Made by a program: the position numbers and the translations under genes. A stretch of DNA of 22,219 nt from a virus. The DNA is taken from the IMG/VR virus record IMGVR_UViG_3300006793_004801, positions 1 to 22,219 of that record, one strand, 5' to 3'. Position 1 is the first letter of the stretch, and the number at the start of each line of letters is the position of its first letter. Shown one piece after another: positions 1 through 7,600 of this stretch. The notes beneath the pieces are model-generated. The model worked only from the letters and a program-made list of their open reading frames with translations. It was not told the origin of the DNA and searched no databases.

Positions 1-966
1 CCAATCTCACACCAATGGAGTCGAATCATGGGTCACACTCACACCAATCTATGGATGAGCGAGTTCGGGCGACAGGAGTATCTCAAGTTCATCGAATCGC
101 ACCGAAGCGATGGTGATGCACACCCAGCATTGAAGTTCGCTGACCTTGACAGATACGGCAACAATCCAATCGAGAATCCGATGATTTATCACGGGGTCGA
201 TACTCATGTTTTCAAGCCAATGACGAAGAAAGAAAAATCCACAGTTCGCCAGAACTTGGGCTTGGATTTCAAGACCATCATTTCATCGGTTGGTCGAAAC
301 ACGAATCGAAAGCAGATTCCAAGATTGCTCAAGGCTCTCCGTATTGCTCTCGATACAATTGGAGATGACAAGTCGATTGGATTGATTATCCATTGTGGCG
401 ACCCAACGGATTCAATGGGAATGGGCGGTTGGAAACTGCCAGACCTGATTAAGCAATTCGGACTGAACGACAATGTGATGTTCTCCGATGGTTCAAGCAA
501 CCCACTACACGGATTGAGCCGAGAGGACTTGGCTAAATTGTATGCGTGTTCGGATGCTCACGCTCTCGCAACTGGTGGAGAAGGATTCGGAATCCCATCC
601 GCTGAAGCGATGGGTTGCGGAGTTCCAATCATCCTCCCAGATAATTCGACTGGTGCTGAACTTATCGGAGTCGATAACGAAAGAGGATGGCTCGTTCCAT
701 GCTCGGATTCAATCATCGGCCCCAAATGGGGAGTCGAGATGGGATTGGTTGATGTCGATGAACTCGCCAAAGCACTGGTCGCAGTTCACCAAAATCCAAA
801 GGATGCCAGAATCAAAGGCGAACACGCTCGAAAGTGGGTCGTCGAGAATCTGGATTGGGATATAATCACCAAACAATTCCACGAACTGGTGGAATCCAGA
901 ATCGGAATGGAACACCCAATGCAGGTGTTCATGGAAAATCGAGGCGAGGACAATGACGAACTCTGA
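1..966 (+). CDS. Glycosyltransferase family 4-like protein, 5' partial
   Basis: Group 1 (GT4, GT-B fold) glycosyltransferase, predicted to transfer a sugar from a nucleotide-sugar donor to a protein or glycan. The frame is open to the left edge. The first in-frame ATG is at 28, but the usual N-terminal acceptor domain is missing, so the gene probably starts before the window. Visible signatures are SEFGRQEYLKF (end of the N domain), the linker YHGVDTHVFKP typical of GT4, SSVGRNTNRKQI at the start of the donor domain, and GEGFGIPSAEAMGCGVP. The last contains the E-x7-E donor-binding motif. A C-terminal helical tail follows the donor domain. It overlaps the next gene by 14 bases, so the two are probably co-transcribed. 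Its place beside tail genes suggests glycosylation of virion proteins or of the host surface; that role is inference. Confidence 0.85.
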   Translation, partial: PISHQWSRIMGHTHTNLWMSEFGRQEYLKFIESHRSDGDAHPALKFADLDRYGNNPIENPMIYHGVDTHVFKPMTKKEKSTVRQNLGLDFKTIISSVGRNTNRKQIPRLLKALRIALDTIGDDKSIGLIIHCGDPTDSMGMGGWKLPDLIKQFGLNDNVMFSDGSSNPLHGLSREDLAKLYACSDAHALATGGEGFGIPSAEAMGCGVPIILPDNSTGAELIGVDNERGWLVPCSDSIIGPKWGVEMGLVDVDELAKALVAVHQNPKDARIKGEHARKWVVENLDWDIITKQFHELVESRIGMEHPMQVFMENRGEDNDEL

Positions 967-1384
967 TACGACGAAGAAGCAACGAAAGCGGTTCAAACCA
1001 AAGAAGGCCGATAAACCCCTCCAGAAGCGAGAGAAAAAGCCTCGCCCTATCAAGAGGCCAGTCAAGTGCGGAACTCGCCATAAGACGGTGTGTGAGGCTC
1101 ATGGATTGCCATGTGCGATTGAAGTCGACTGGCCTGAATCCGATGATAGGCACAGATTCAAGAAAGAACTGCTCAAATTAGGCGCACCAGCGCATGACGA
1201 AGATAGCGACCATCGTTGCGTCGAGTGCATGAAAGAACGATTGATTGACAGCCCACATAAGCACTTAGATGTTGCAGGGTTGAATGAAGCGCAATTGAGG
1301 CGTATCAATTCTGGTGGTGGAATGACTATCCCGTCGTCGTCAAATCAACGCCAAGCGTTAAAACCCCCGAAGGACACCAGATAG
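953..1384 (+). CDS. Basic Cys/His-containing protein of unknown function
   Basis: A 143-residue protein that I do not recognise. The N-terminal 40 residues are extremely rich in Lys, Arg and Pro, suggesting nucleic-acid contact or a disordered arm. The middle holds Cys and His residues (KCGTRHKTVC, CEAHGLPC and later HRCVECMKER) that could form a small zinc-binding unit. The C-terminus is polar and probably unstructured. ATG 953 overlaps the end of the glycosyltransferase and is preceded by GAGGCGAGG, a purine-rich stretch compatible with a ribosome binding site. The gene ends 14 bases before the tail tube gene. Its position between the glycosyltransferase and the tail tube fits a head-tail connection or other structural or packaging accessory role, but nothing in the sequence proves this. 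Confidence 0.7.
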   Translation: MTNSDTTKKQRKRFKPKKADKPLQKREKKPRPIKRPVKCGTRHKTVCEAHGLPCAIEVDWPESDDRHRFKKELLKLGAPAHDEDSDHRCVECMKERLIDSPHKHLDVAGLNEAQLRRINSGGGMTIPSSSNQRQALKPPKDTR

Positions 1385-1398
1385 GTTAAGGGATTATC

Positions 1399-1806
1399 AT
1401 GGCCGTTCACTCATACACAGGTTGCACAGGAAAAATCACCGCCGGACCCGTCGGTTCTGAAACACTGGTTGGCTTCGTATCTGGCGACTTTTCGTTGGCT
1501 CAAGCAACTGGAAAATACATCACTCTCGGAACTAATACGAATGTTGCACACACTCGTGGTGTCAAGACCGTCAGCGGCTCTCTCAAGAAGGCTTGGGGAA
1601 TCTCCGACGAGGACTTATGGACTTGGTTCAACGGCTCTCTCGAATACAACATATTCTTCGACGCTGAACAAACTGGAACTGACACATATATTATTTCAGG
1701 CTGCATCCTGACAGACCTCGCTATTGAAGGTCTTGAGGCTGGTGCTGAAGGCGCACTTATGATTAACGCATCCTTTGAAGGTCTATCCTTCAACCGAGAT
1801 GCTTGA
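1399..1806 (+). CDS. Major tail tube protein
   Basis: A 135-residue protein rich in beta-forming residues, Gly and Thr, beginning MAVHSYTGCTGKI. It has the size and composition of tail tube subunits of long-tailed viruses, which stack as hexameric rings around the tape measure. The context is the strongest evidence: it comes directly before a G/T-like chaperone pair and the tape measure, the classic order in siphovirus and myovirus tail modules. The repeated short beta segments (GFVSGDFSLAQ, LEYNIFFDAEQ, GALMINASFEG) fit a tail-tube beta sandwich. No sheath gene is visible here, so a non-contractile tail is favoured, although a sheath gene could lie outside the window. ATG 1399 has no strong ribosome binding site. 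Confidence 0.75.
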   Translation: MAVHSYTGCTGKITAGPVGSETLVGFVSGDFSLAQATGKYITLGTNTNVAHTRGVKTVSGSLKKAWGISDEDLWTWFNGSLEYNIFFDAEQTGTDTYIISGCILTDLAIEGLEAGAEGALMINASFEGLSFNRDA

Positions 1807-1814
1807 GGGGTGAT
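1805..1814 (+). promoter_or_regulatory. Ribosome binding site selecting a TTG start
   Basis: GAGGGGTGAT ends five bases before TTG 1820. Its GGTGAT core is complementary to the 3' end of archaeal and bacterial 16S rRNA. It overlaps the stop codon of the tail tube gene (1804-1806), so translation is probably coupled. This is the reason for choosing the TTG start. Confidence 0.6.
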
Positions 1815-1819
1815 TTAGA

Positions 1820-2185
1820 TTGGCTCAATGGTTGGATTCGACGCTCGACAAAGCGGGGCAGGACATCGAAGTGGACATGGATGGCGTTGGACTCGTTGGT
1901 GCGGATGGAAAAGCCGTCACAGTTCTGCTATGCCGACCCATTTCAGCGGCAGAATATCAAGTTCTCAAATCCGACCCAGCGGCATTGAAGTTATCTGGCG
2001 AGGACAAGACCGAATATCTCGGCCTTCGCATGACATACGAGATGCTCGCCAAGTGCGACTCTTCAATCTCTTGGGGTCAGTTTCAAAAATTGCCTCTCGT
2101 ATTGCTTGGAAAAATCGCAGAGCGAGTCGTCAAAGCGGCAGGGCAACCACTCCCAGATGGAGAAGGTGCGCTGGGAAAATCGTGA
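1820..2185 (+). CDS. Tail assembly chaperone, lambda G-like (frame 0)
   Basis: A 121-residue protein placed between tail tube and tape measure, where long-tailed viruses encode the tail assembly chaperone that coats the tape measure during tail assembly. The sequence (MAQWLDSTLDKAGQDIEVDM, then EYLGLRMTYEMLAKCD and a helical C-terminal half) resembles other gpG-type chaperones in size and layout. The start is TTG 1820, supported by a well-spaced GGTGAT site. Just before its stop lies the heptamer GGGAAAA (2173-2179) in the correct phase for a -1 slip into the frame that continues to 2376. The predicted fusion is about 185 residues. The family match rests on gene order and this frameshift logic; I could not run a profile search. 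Confidence 0.7.
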   Translation: MAQWLDSTLDKAGQDIEVDMDGVGLVGADGKAVTVLLCRPISAAEYQVLKSDPAALKLSGEDKTEYLGLRMTYEMLAKCDSSISWGQFQKLPLVLLGKIAERVVKAAGQPLPDGEGALGKS

Positions 2186-2210
2186 CCTTTAGTCACACGA
2201 TTGAAGGTCA
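2173..2210 (+). promoter_or_regulatory. Candidate -1 programmed frameshift site
   Basis: GGGAAAA occupies 2173-2179 with frame-0 codons GGA and AAA, the canonical X-XXY-YYZ phase. The lambda G/T site is GGGAAAG. The frame-0 stop TGA is at 2183-2185. A perfect seven-base stem, TGACCTT (2183-2189) with AAGGTCA (2204-2210) and a 14-base loop, begins three bases after the heptamer. A shorter alternative hairpin pairs 2182-2186 with 2192-2196. The alternative to frameshifting is re-initiation at GTG 2182, which overlaps the stop as GTGA. Confidence 0.65.
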
Positions 2211-2376
2211 ATTTTATTTTCATTTGCTGAAAGAACTCGGCATGACTCCGCAACAATGGAGAGAACTCGACCCTCGTGATTCAGCATTCTTAGCGAATGC
2301 CTTCGCCGAATCAAAGCGAAAGGAGAGGGATGAGATGAAGCGTCGTCAACAACGACAACGACATGGGAGGCGATGA
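2182..2376 (+). CDS. Tail assembly chaperone, lambda T-like C-terminal extension
   Basis: A 64-residue stretch in the -1 frame relative to the preceding chaperone. It is probably made as the C-terminal part of a G-T fusion through the GGGAAAA slip. It reads FSHTIEGQFYFHLLKELGMT, then a Trp-containing helix, then DPRDSAFLANAFAESKR and a highly charged Lys/Arg/Gln tail. T-type extensions of tail chaperones typically bind the tape measure, and this placement immediately before the tape measure gene agrees. If made separately it would start at GTG 2182, overlapping the TGA of the first frame by translational coupling. Its TGA stop (2374-2376) overlaps the first ATG of the next frame. The highly basic end could also contact nucleic acid. 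Confidence 0.65.
   Translation: MTFSHTIEGQFYFHLLKELGMTPQQWRELDPRDSAFLANAFAESKRKERDEMKRRQQRQRHGRR
2366..2374 (+). promoter_or_regulatory. Ribosome binding site of the tape measure gene
   Basis: GGAGGCGAT differs at one position from the ideal GGAGGTGAT. GGAGG ends eight bases before ATG 2379, which favours that codon over ATG 2373, because 2373 overlaps the site itself. Confidence 0.6.
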
Positions 2377-2378
2377 GT

Positions 2379-4661
2379 ATGGCTAATGACATGAATATCA
2401 ATGTCAAGGTCGGTGCGAACACGCAGGGCTTCTCGCAGGGCATGAAAGGAGTTCAAGGTGGACTCGGTGCATCTGGCGCATCCATGTCCAAGTTCTCGAT
2501 GGGTGCGGTTGCTGGATTCGCAGCGGTTGGTGCAGCGGCTCTCGGTGCGGGTGCTATGTTGTTCAAGTTCGTGTCGAGTGCGACCAGTGTTTTCATCGAC
2601 TTCGAGGCTTCTCTGACAAAGACAGCGGCCATCATGGGGAAAACCTCGATGGATGCGATTCCTGAAATAGTGTCGGAGGTCGAGCGACTTGGAAAAGCAA
2701 CCAAATCAACCGTCAGCGAAGTCGCTGAAGCAGCCCAGATTCTCGCTCTCGCAGGTCTGGGGAGAGAGGATATTGTCGACCAAAAGGCACTTGAGAATCT
2801 CAACAATCTCGCTATTGCGGCGGGTGTCACAATCCCCGAAGCGGCGAGCGTGGCAATCTCCAGCCTGAAAGGTTTCCAGATGGAAACCTCCGAACTTGGT
2901 CGTGTCAACGATGTATTGTTGAACACGATGACTTCGACTTTCACCAACATTTCAGGCTTGGGAGAGTCGATGAAGTTCCTCGCACCAACCGCAGCGGCGA
3001 CTGGAATCTCGATTGAAGAAGCGGCTGCTGCCGTTGGAAAATTGGGTGACGCAGGGTTGCAGGGTTCGATGGCTGGAACTGCATTGAGAATGGCAATCAC
3101 CAAATTGCTGAAACCAACCGACGACGCTCGAAAATTGATGGACTCTCTGGGTCTTGACTTCTTCACGCTATCTCCTGCTGGAGAAGCGGCCAAATCAGCA
3201 CTCCGTTCCGTCGGTCAACAACTGGAGGTCAGTAAGATACAAGCGGAGGCAACCAACGCTCAAATGAAGGCTCTAAACGAGGAACTCTCGGACTTGAGCA
3301 TCGAGCAACAGACCAATAGCCTCGCCATTATGAAAATCAAGCGCAGGGCGGAGAAGGAGGGTCGTGAACTCAACAAGCGTGAACTGGAACAAATCGACAG
3401 ACTCGAAAGTGCAAATGCCGATTTGAATATCACGATGGCCGAGCGACGAATCGAACAACAAGTCGTCGGCGCAGAGCAAAAGAAAGTCAACGCCACACTC
3501 TCCGACCAGAAGGCCGAATACTCCAGTTTGAATAAGACAGTTCAAGAGCAAACGACGGGGTTGACAAGCCTCTCCGATGTGTTCGGACAATTGCAGGCTG
3601 CGGGTGCTACAACCAATCAAATGCTTGAGATATTCGGTGTTCGTGGTGGAACGGCAGCGAACATTCTTTTGTCCAATGTCGATGGCATGGATGAACTCAC
3701 AGCGTCAAATCTCAAGGCTCAAGAAGGCATGGGGAAAACCTCCGAGATGGTCGCAACGATGTCGACAACCACTCTCTTCGCCACTCAATCATTGAGTGCT
3801 GAATGGGAGGGATTCCTTCTCAAAATTGGAAAGGAGTTCGGACCCGTATTGCGAGATGAAATAATACCTGCTCTCAAAGACATGATTGTCGCTTTAGAGC
3901 CGAGCATTCCAGCATTCGCAGAGATGGCGGTGGCTATCGCCGAAGTGATTCCAATGCTCGCCGAATCTATGATTCCAATGATTGGACACTTTGCTCACTT
4001 GATGACGCTGCTCGCACCGATTATCAAATTGGTTGCGTATGCGATGGAGTTCATGTTTTTCTTCATGGAACCCGTTTGGCGAATGCTATCGGGAATCGCT
4101 CAAGTCATTGTATCAATTATCGAACTCGATTTCGATGGAGTTATCGACGGCTTGGCTACTGCTTTTGGCGCATGGTTTGAAGTTATCAATCCCGTTTGGC
4201 GTATATTGAAGTCAATAGCCCAGATGCTTGGATTCGACATGGGCGGATTGGCGAATGACATTGAAGAGTCGACTGGTTTCAATGTCGGCTCGGCTGCGGC
4301 TGGCGCTGGAATCGGCATGATGTTCGGCGGACCCGTCGGTGCGGCTGTCGGTGGATTGATTGGCGGAGTGTTCTTCGCCGAAGGTGGAATCGTGAGTGAG
4401 CCAACTGTTGGAATGGTCGGCGAGGCTGGAACAGAAGCGATTATGCCGATTGAAAAAATCGACGGAATTATCGCCAGTTCGTTGAAAAAAGCAGGGGGAA
4501 CTTCTATCGGGTCCGATAGGCCGAGCATAACTTTGAACGGAGGAATCCACATCGGCGCAGGCAATAATGTGAATAAGGCCGAAGTTCAAGAAGCATTTGA
4601 GAAGTCATTGATTGTTGCTTTGACTGGTCGAAAGTTCAATCAATTGAGAGGCGTGATTTGA
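2379..4661 (+). CDS. Tail tape measure protein
   Basis: A protein of about 760 residues that sets tail length and is ejected with the DNA. The N-terminus has a Gly/Ala/Met-rich hydrophobic stretch (GAVAGFAAVGAAALGAGAML). Residues of about 70-250 resemble the TP901-type tape-measure domain (FIDFEASLTKTAAIMG, AAQILALAGLG, VAISSLKGF). Residues of about 275-395 form a charged Gln/Glu/Lys-rich coiled coil. Residues of about 500-620 are hydrophobic and could enter a membrane. Near the C-terminus is GGIVSEPTVGMVGEAGTEA, a motif commonly seen at the end of tape measures. By the usual rule of about 1.5 angstrom per residue the tail would be roughly 115 nm. ATG 2373 is possible, but 2379 has the better-spaced ribosome binding site. 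The stop is one base before the next gene's ATG. Confidence 0.92.
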   Translation: MANDMNINVKVGANTQGFSQGMKGVQGGLGASGASMSKFSMGAVAGFAAVGAAALGAGAMLFKFVSSATSVFIDFEASLTKTAAIMGKTSMDAIPEIVSEVERLGKATKSTVSEVAEAAQILALAGLGREDIVDQKALENLNNLAIAAGVTIPEAASVAISSLKGFQMETSELGRVNDVLLNTMTSTFTNISGLGESMKFLAPTAAATGISIEEAAAAVGKLGDAGLQGSMAGTALRMAITKLLKPTDDARKLMDSLGLDFFTLSPAGEAAKSALRSVGQQLEVSKIQAEATNAQMKALNEELSDLSIEQQTNSLAIMKIKRRAEKEGRELNKRELEQIDRLESANADLNITMAERRIEQQVVGAEQKKVNATLSDQKAEYSSLNKTVQEQTTGLTSLSDVFGQLQAAGATTNQMLEIFGVRGGTAANILLSNVDGMDELTASNLKAQEGMGKTSEMVATMSTTTLFATQSLSAEWEGFLLKIGKEFGPVLRDEIIPALKDMIVALEPSIPAFAEMAVAIAEVIPMLAESMIPMIGHFAHLMTLLAPIIKLVAYAMEFMFFFMEPVWRMLSGIAQVIVSIIELDFDGVIDGLATAFGAWFEVINPVWRILKSIAQMLGFDMGGLANDIEESTGFNVGSAAAGAGIGMMFGGPVGAAVGGLIGGVFFAEGGIVSEPTVGMVGEAGTEAIMPIEKIDGIIASSLKKAGGTSIGSDRPSITLNGGIHIGAGNNVNKAEVQEAFEKSLIVALTGRKFNQLRGVI

Positions 4662-4662
4662 G

Positions 4663-7600
4663 ATGGCATCAACCAAGCAGGACATAACCTATCTCTTTTC
4701 AAGAAGGTTGAACGGACTCGCTGAAAAGCAACGCTGGTGGCCTGCTCACATCACCGATAAATCTGGAATTGGAATCACGGTTGACCCGATGTTGTTCAAC
4801 ACGAACTTCGGACCCTCAACCATCGAGGATGAAGGTCGTGGAAAAGCAACCGAAGCAAACACCGCTGGGGTTCGTGTCGAGTGCTTGAATATCGACGGAA
4901 CTGCACCATCTGGAACACCAACAATTCAAATCATTGATTCTGGAACTCTCAATGCTCGATGTGTAGTGACTCATCCTGACGGAACAAAAACCGAATGGAG
5001 ATTCGTTGCACCATCGGCTGACTCTCAAGTCGGCAACGGATATGGAACACAGATTGGCACTGGTGCTGGTTCAATGAATCCATCATCAACAAGCCCGTTG
5101 CCAGCCGAGCCATCCTTCAAGACAACGGCGGGTCCATACCCCGTTTTCGCCACTCTCCAAGACTTCATTGATTGGCTCGATGGACTATCCAATTCATGGT
5201 CGAAGTTCACCTTCGACACATACTGGGCGGGTGCTGGTGGGATGGCTCAAGAGGCCGTCAAATCGGCATGGTTGCCACACGGACTCTTGGGTGATATTGC
5301 CTATGGTGGTTCAACGGCTGCATCAGCAGCGTGGCCTAATGCTGAAAATGACCCACGAATTGCGGCTGGGAATGCGGATGCGTTGCCAACGACGGGGTTG
5401 TATATTGCGACAATGTTCCAACCACTTCTCTATGATAACAACCAATTGTCATATTCATCCGACAACGCCAACACCGACATCGTGAAGGGCATATACGACC
5501 AGACCAGACCACTCGAAGATGGGTCGGGTTCATCGGGTGCATACTTCAATTTTTATAACGACGGAATGACTCGATATTCACAGCAGCCTCAAGAGCCAGC
5601 AGACAATTCTGGCTATCCTCAAATCGACACTATCGACGGCGGCTCATACAAATGGTTCAAGAATAGTGGCGACTTCAAAAATGGAAAGGTTGGGTCGTTT
5701 CAAAAGGTTGACACCGAAGAGAATCCGAACAATGTTTTCGACTATGTGAACTGGGATATTGACCCGTCAAGTTCGGCCTATGGGGGTCCGTCATATCGGA
5801 TGCGAACTGCGCTGGCATGTTTCTTGAAAGACGGAACATACTCACTATCTGGAGGGTCTTTGATTCCCTATGTCTATGACCCAAATCGAACCATCGGCGG
5901 TGCAGATGGAACAACCTGCTACGCCGTTTGGAATGGAAAAGGAGGTCGAGCAAATACGGCTGCTGAATTGAACCAGCCTGTGACGGATTTGAGCCAATCG
6001 GCGCAGATATTCCCACTCTTCGATTTCCTTCAAGGGCCTGTATCTCCAGCGGGTCAAGGTTGGAATTATGATTGGGATTCAATCTCTTCAAATTATATCA
6101 ACTGGCCGTTTTATGCGAAGTATGCCAACGAGCAATTCGATGCTTATACAAACGGCAATACGGGTGACACCAACACGGGTGGTGCGACGGGAACATCGTC
6201 AAACACCATGCGTGGACCCGTCACAGCGACGAGAAGGCAACAACCTCGCTCTGGGTTGGTGCGACCAAACCCGACTCGTGCGCCCCTCTATGCAATATCC
6301 CAATCTGGGGCTGGAACTTCGACAACAATCACCACATCTGGAGATTGCGCTGGACTCATTGAGATATGGGTTGAGGACAACAATGTCAGCGCCACCAAAG
6401 TGAATTATTGGCGTGAAGGAATGCCCGTCGTTTTCCAAACCGATGGTGTTCTCGGTGGCCTTCAAATTAACGGAGTCAATCAGTATTTGTTTCAGAAGGG
6501 GCCGAATGCAATCACGACATGGGTCAAAGGCACTGGGTCAAGCCTGACAGATATTCAATTCGGAACTGCAACATCACTCAACGAACAAGGTGAAGTTCAA
6601 GGCTTTATCAATCGTTCAGGCTGGTATGTATGCAACGATGTTCAAGCGTTGTCAGGCGTGGCTAAAAGCACGATTGTATCGGGCGCAACTGGAACATTCA
6701 CGGGTCATAAATTGACTTTCATCATCAACACTGGATATGACTTCAATGCGATGGACTCAACGGACTACGGTGCGATGGAGGATATTGCGGCATACGAAGT
6801 CACGGATGGATGGGCTTGTCAAGGCATTCTGGGAGGGTCTGAATATGCGTGGGGTGGGTTGAACACCTTTGACCCTATCGGACCCGTTGAAACCGCCATT
6901 AAGCGAACTGGCAGCGGCACATTCCCATTCAACCCCGCCAGTGGATTCTATGCGGGTATGGGAACTCGCTGCGGCTTGGATAGAGCACTTGGTCGTTCTG
7001 GTTATCCACCAAACCGATACAGCATTGGGTATTATGGCGAATCAATCCAATATGACTTCAACGGCGGCATGGGATTCTATGGAGGCTACGGCCAAGCATC
7101 TCAAAATGTTCCATCATACGGTGGACTCAATTTCACATCTCCAACCAGATTGACACTCGACCCTCTCGCCTTTTGGTATACTGAATATGGCGGATGGTAT
7201 GGTGATGATGCAAATACTCCTGCTGGAATCGCACTCCAAAATGATGAAACCTCAAAGTTCGTATCGAACCCGATAGCCAACGGACATGGTGGAGGAATGT
7301 TGAGATTGAATGCGCCCAGTTCCTTCGGTCACGCTGGAATGTATTTTTCACAGACCGATATGACTCAAGTCACCAATGGTGGGGTCGTGTTAAGCGGCGA
7401 CACGGTGATGCAAAACCCATCAACGAATGGAGATGCGGTCAGTCAAATGACAGCAACCGACCCAGCCAATGTGTTCAATAAAAATGGGTCAGCAATATCT
7501 CAACGAACTGGCGGCGCAGGCTGGTATTCAAAATCAATATCGGTGTTGTTCCAATCGTTCTATGAACAATCGACGGGAAAGAACTCGTGGGATTATTGTC

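Noticed and set aside
2453-3193. 246-codon open frame on the minus strand inside the tape measure gene
   Set aside because: It lies wholly opposite a strongly supported gene, has no promoter or ribosome binding site, and its Ala/Ser/Pro-rich composition is what the complementary strand of this codon usage gives.
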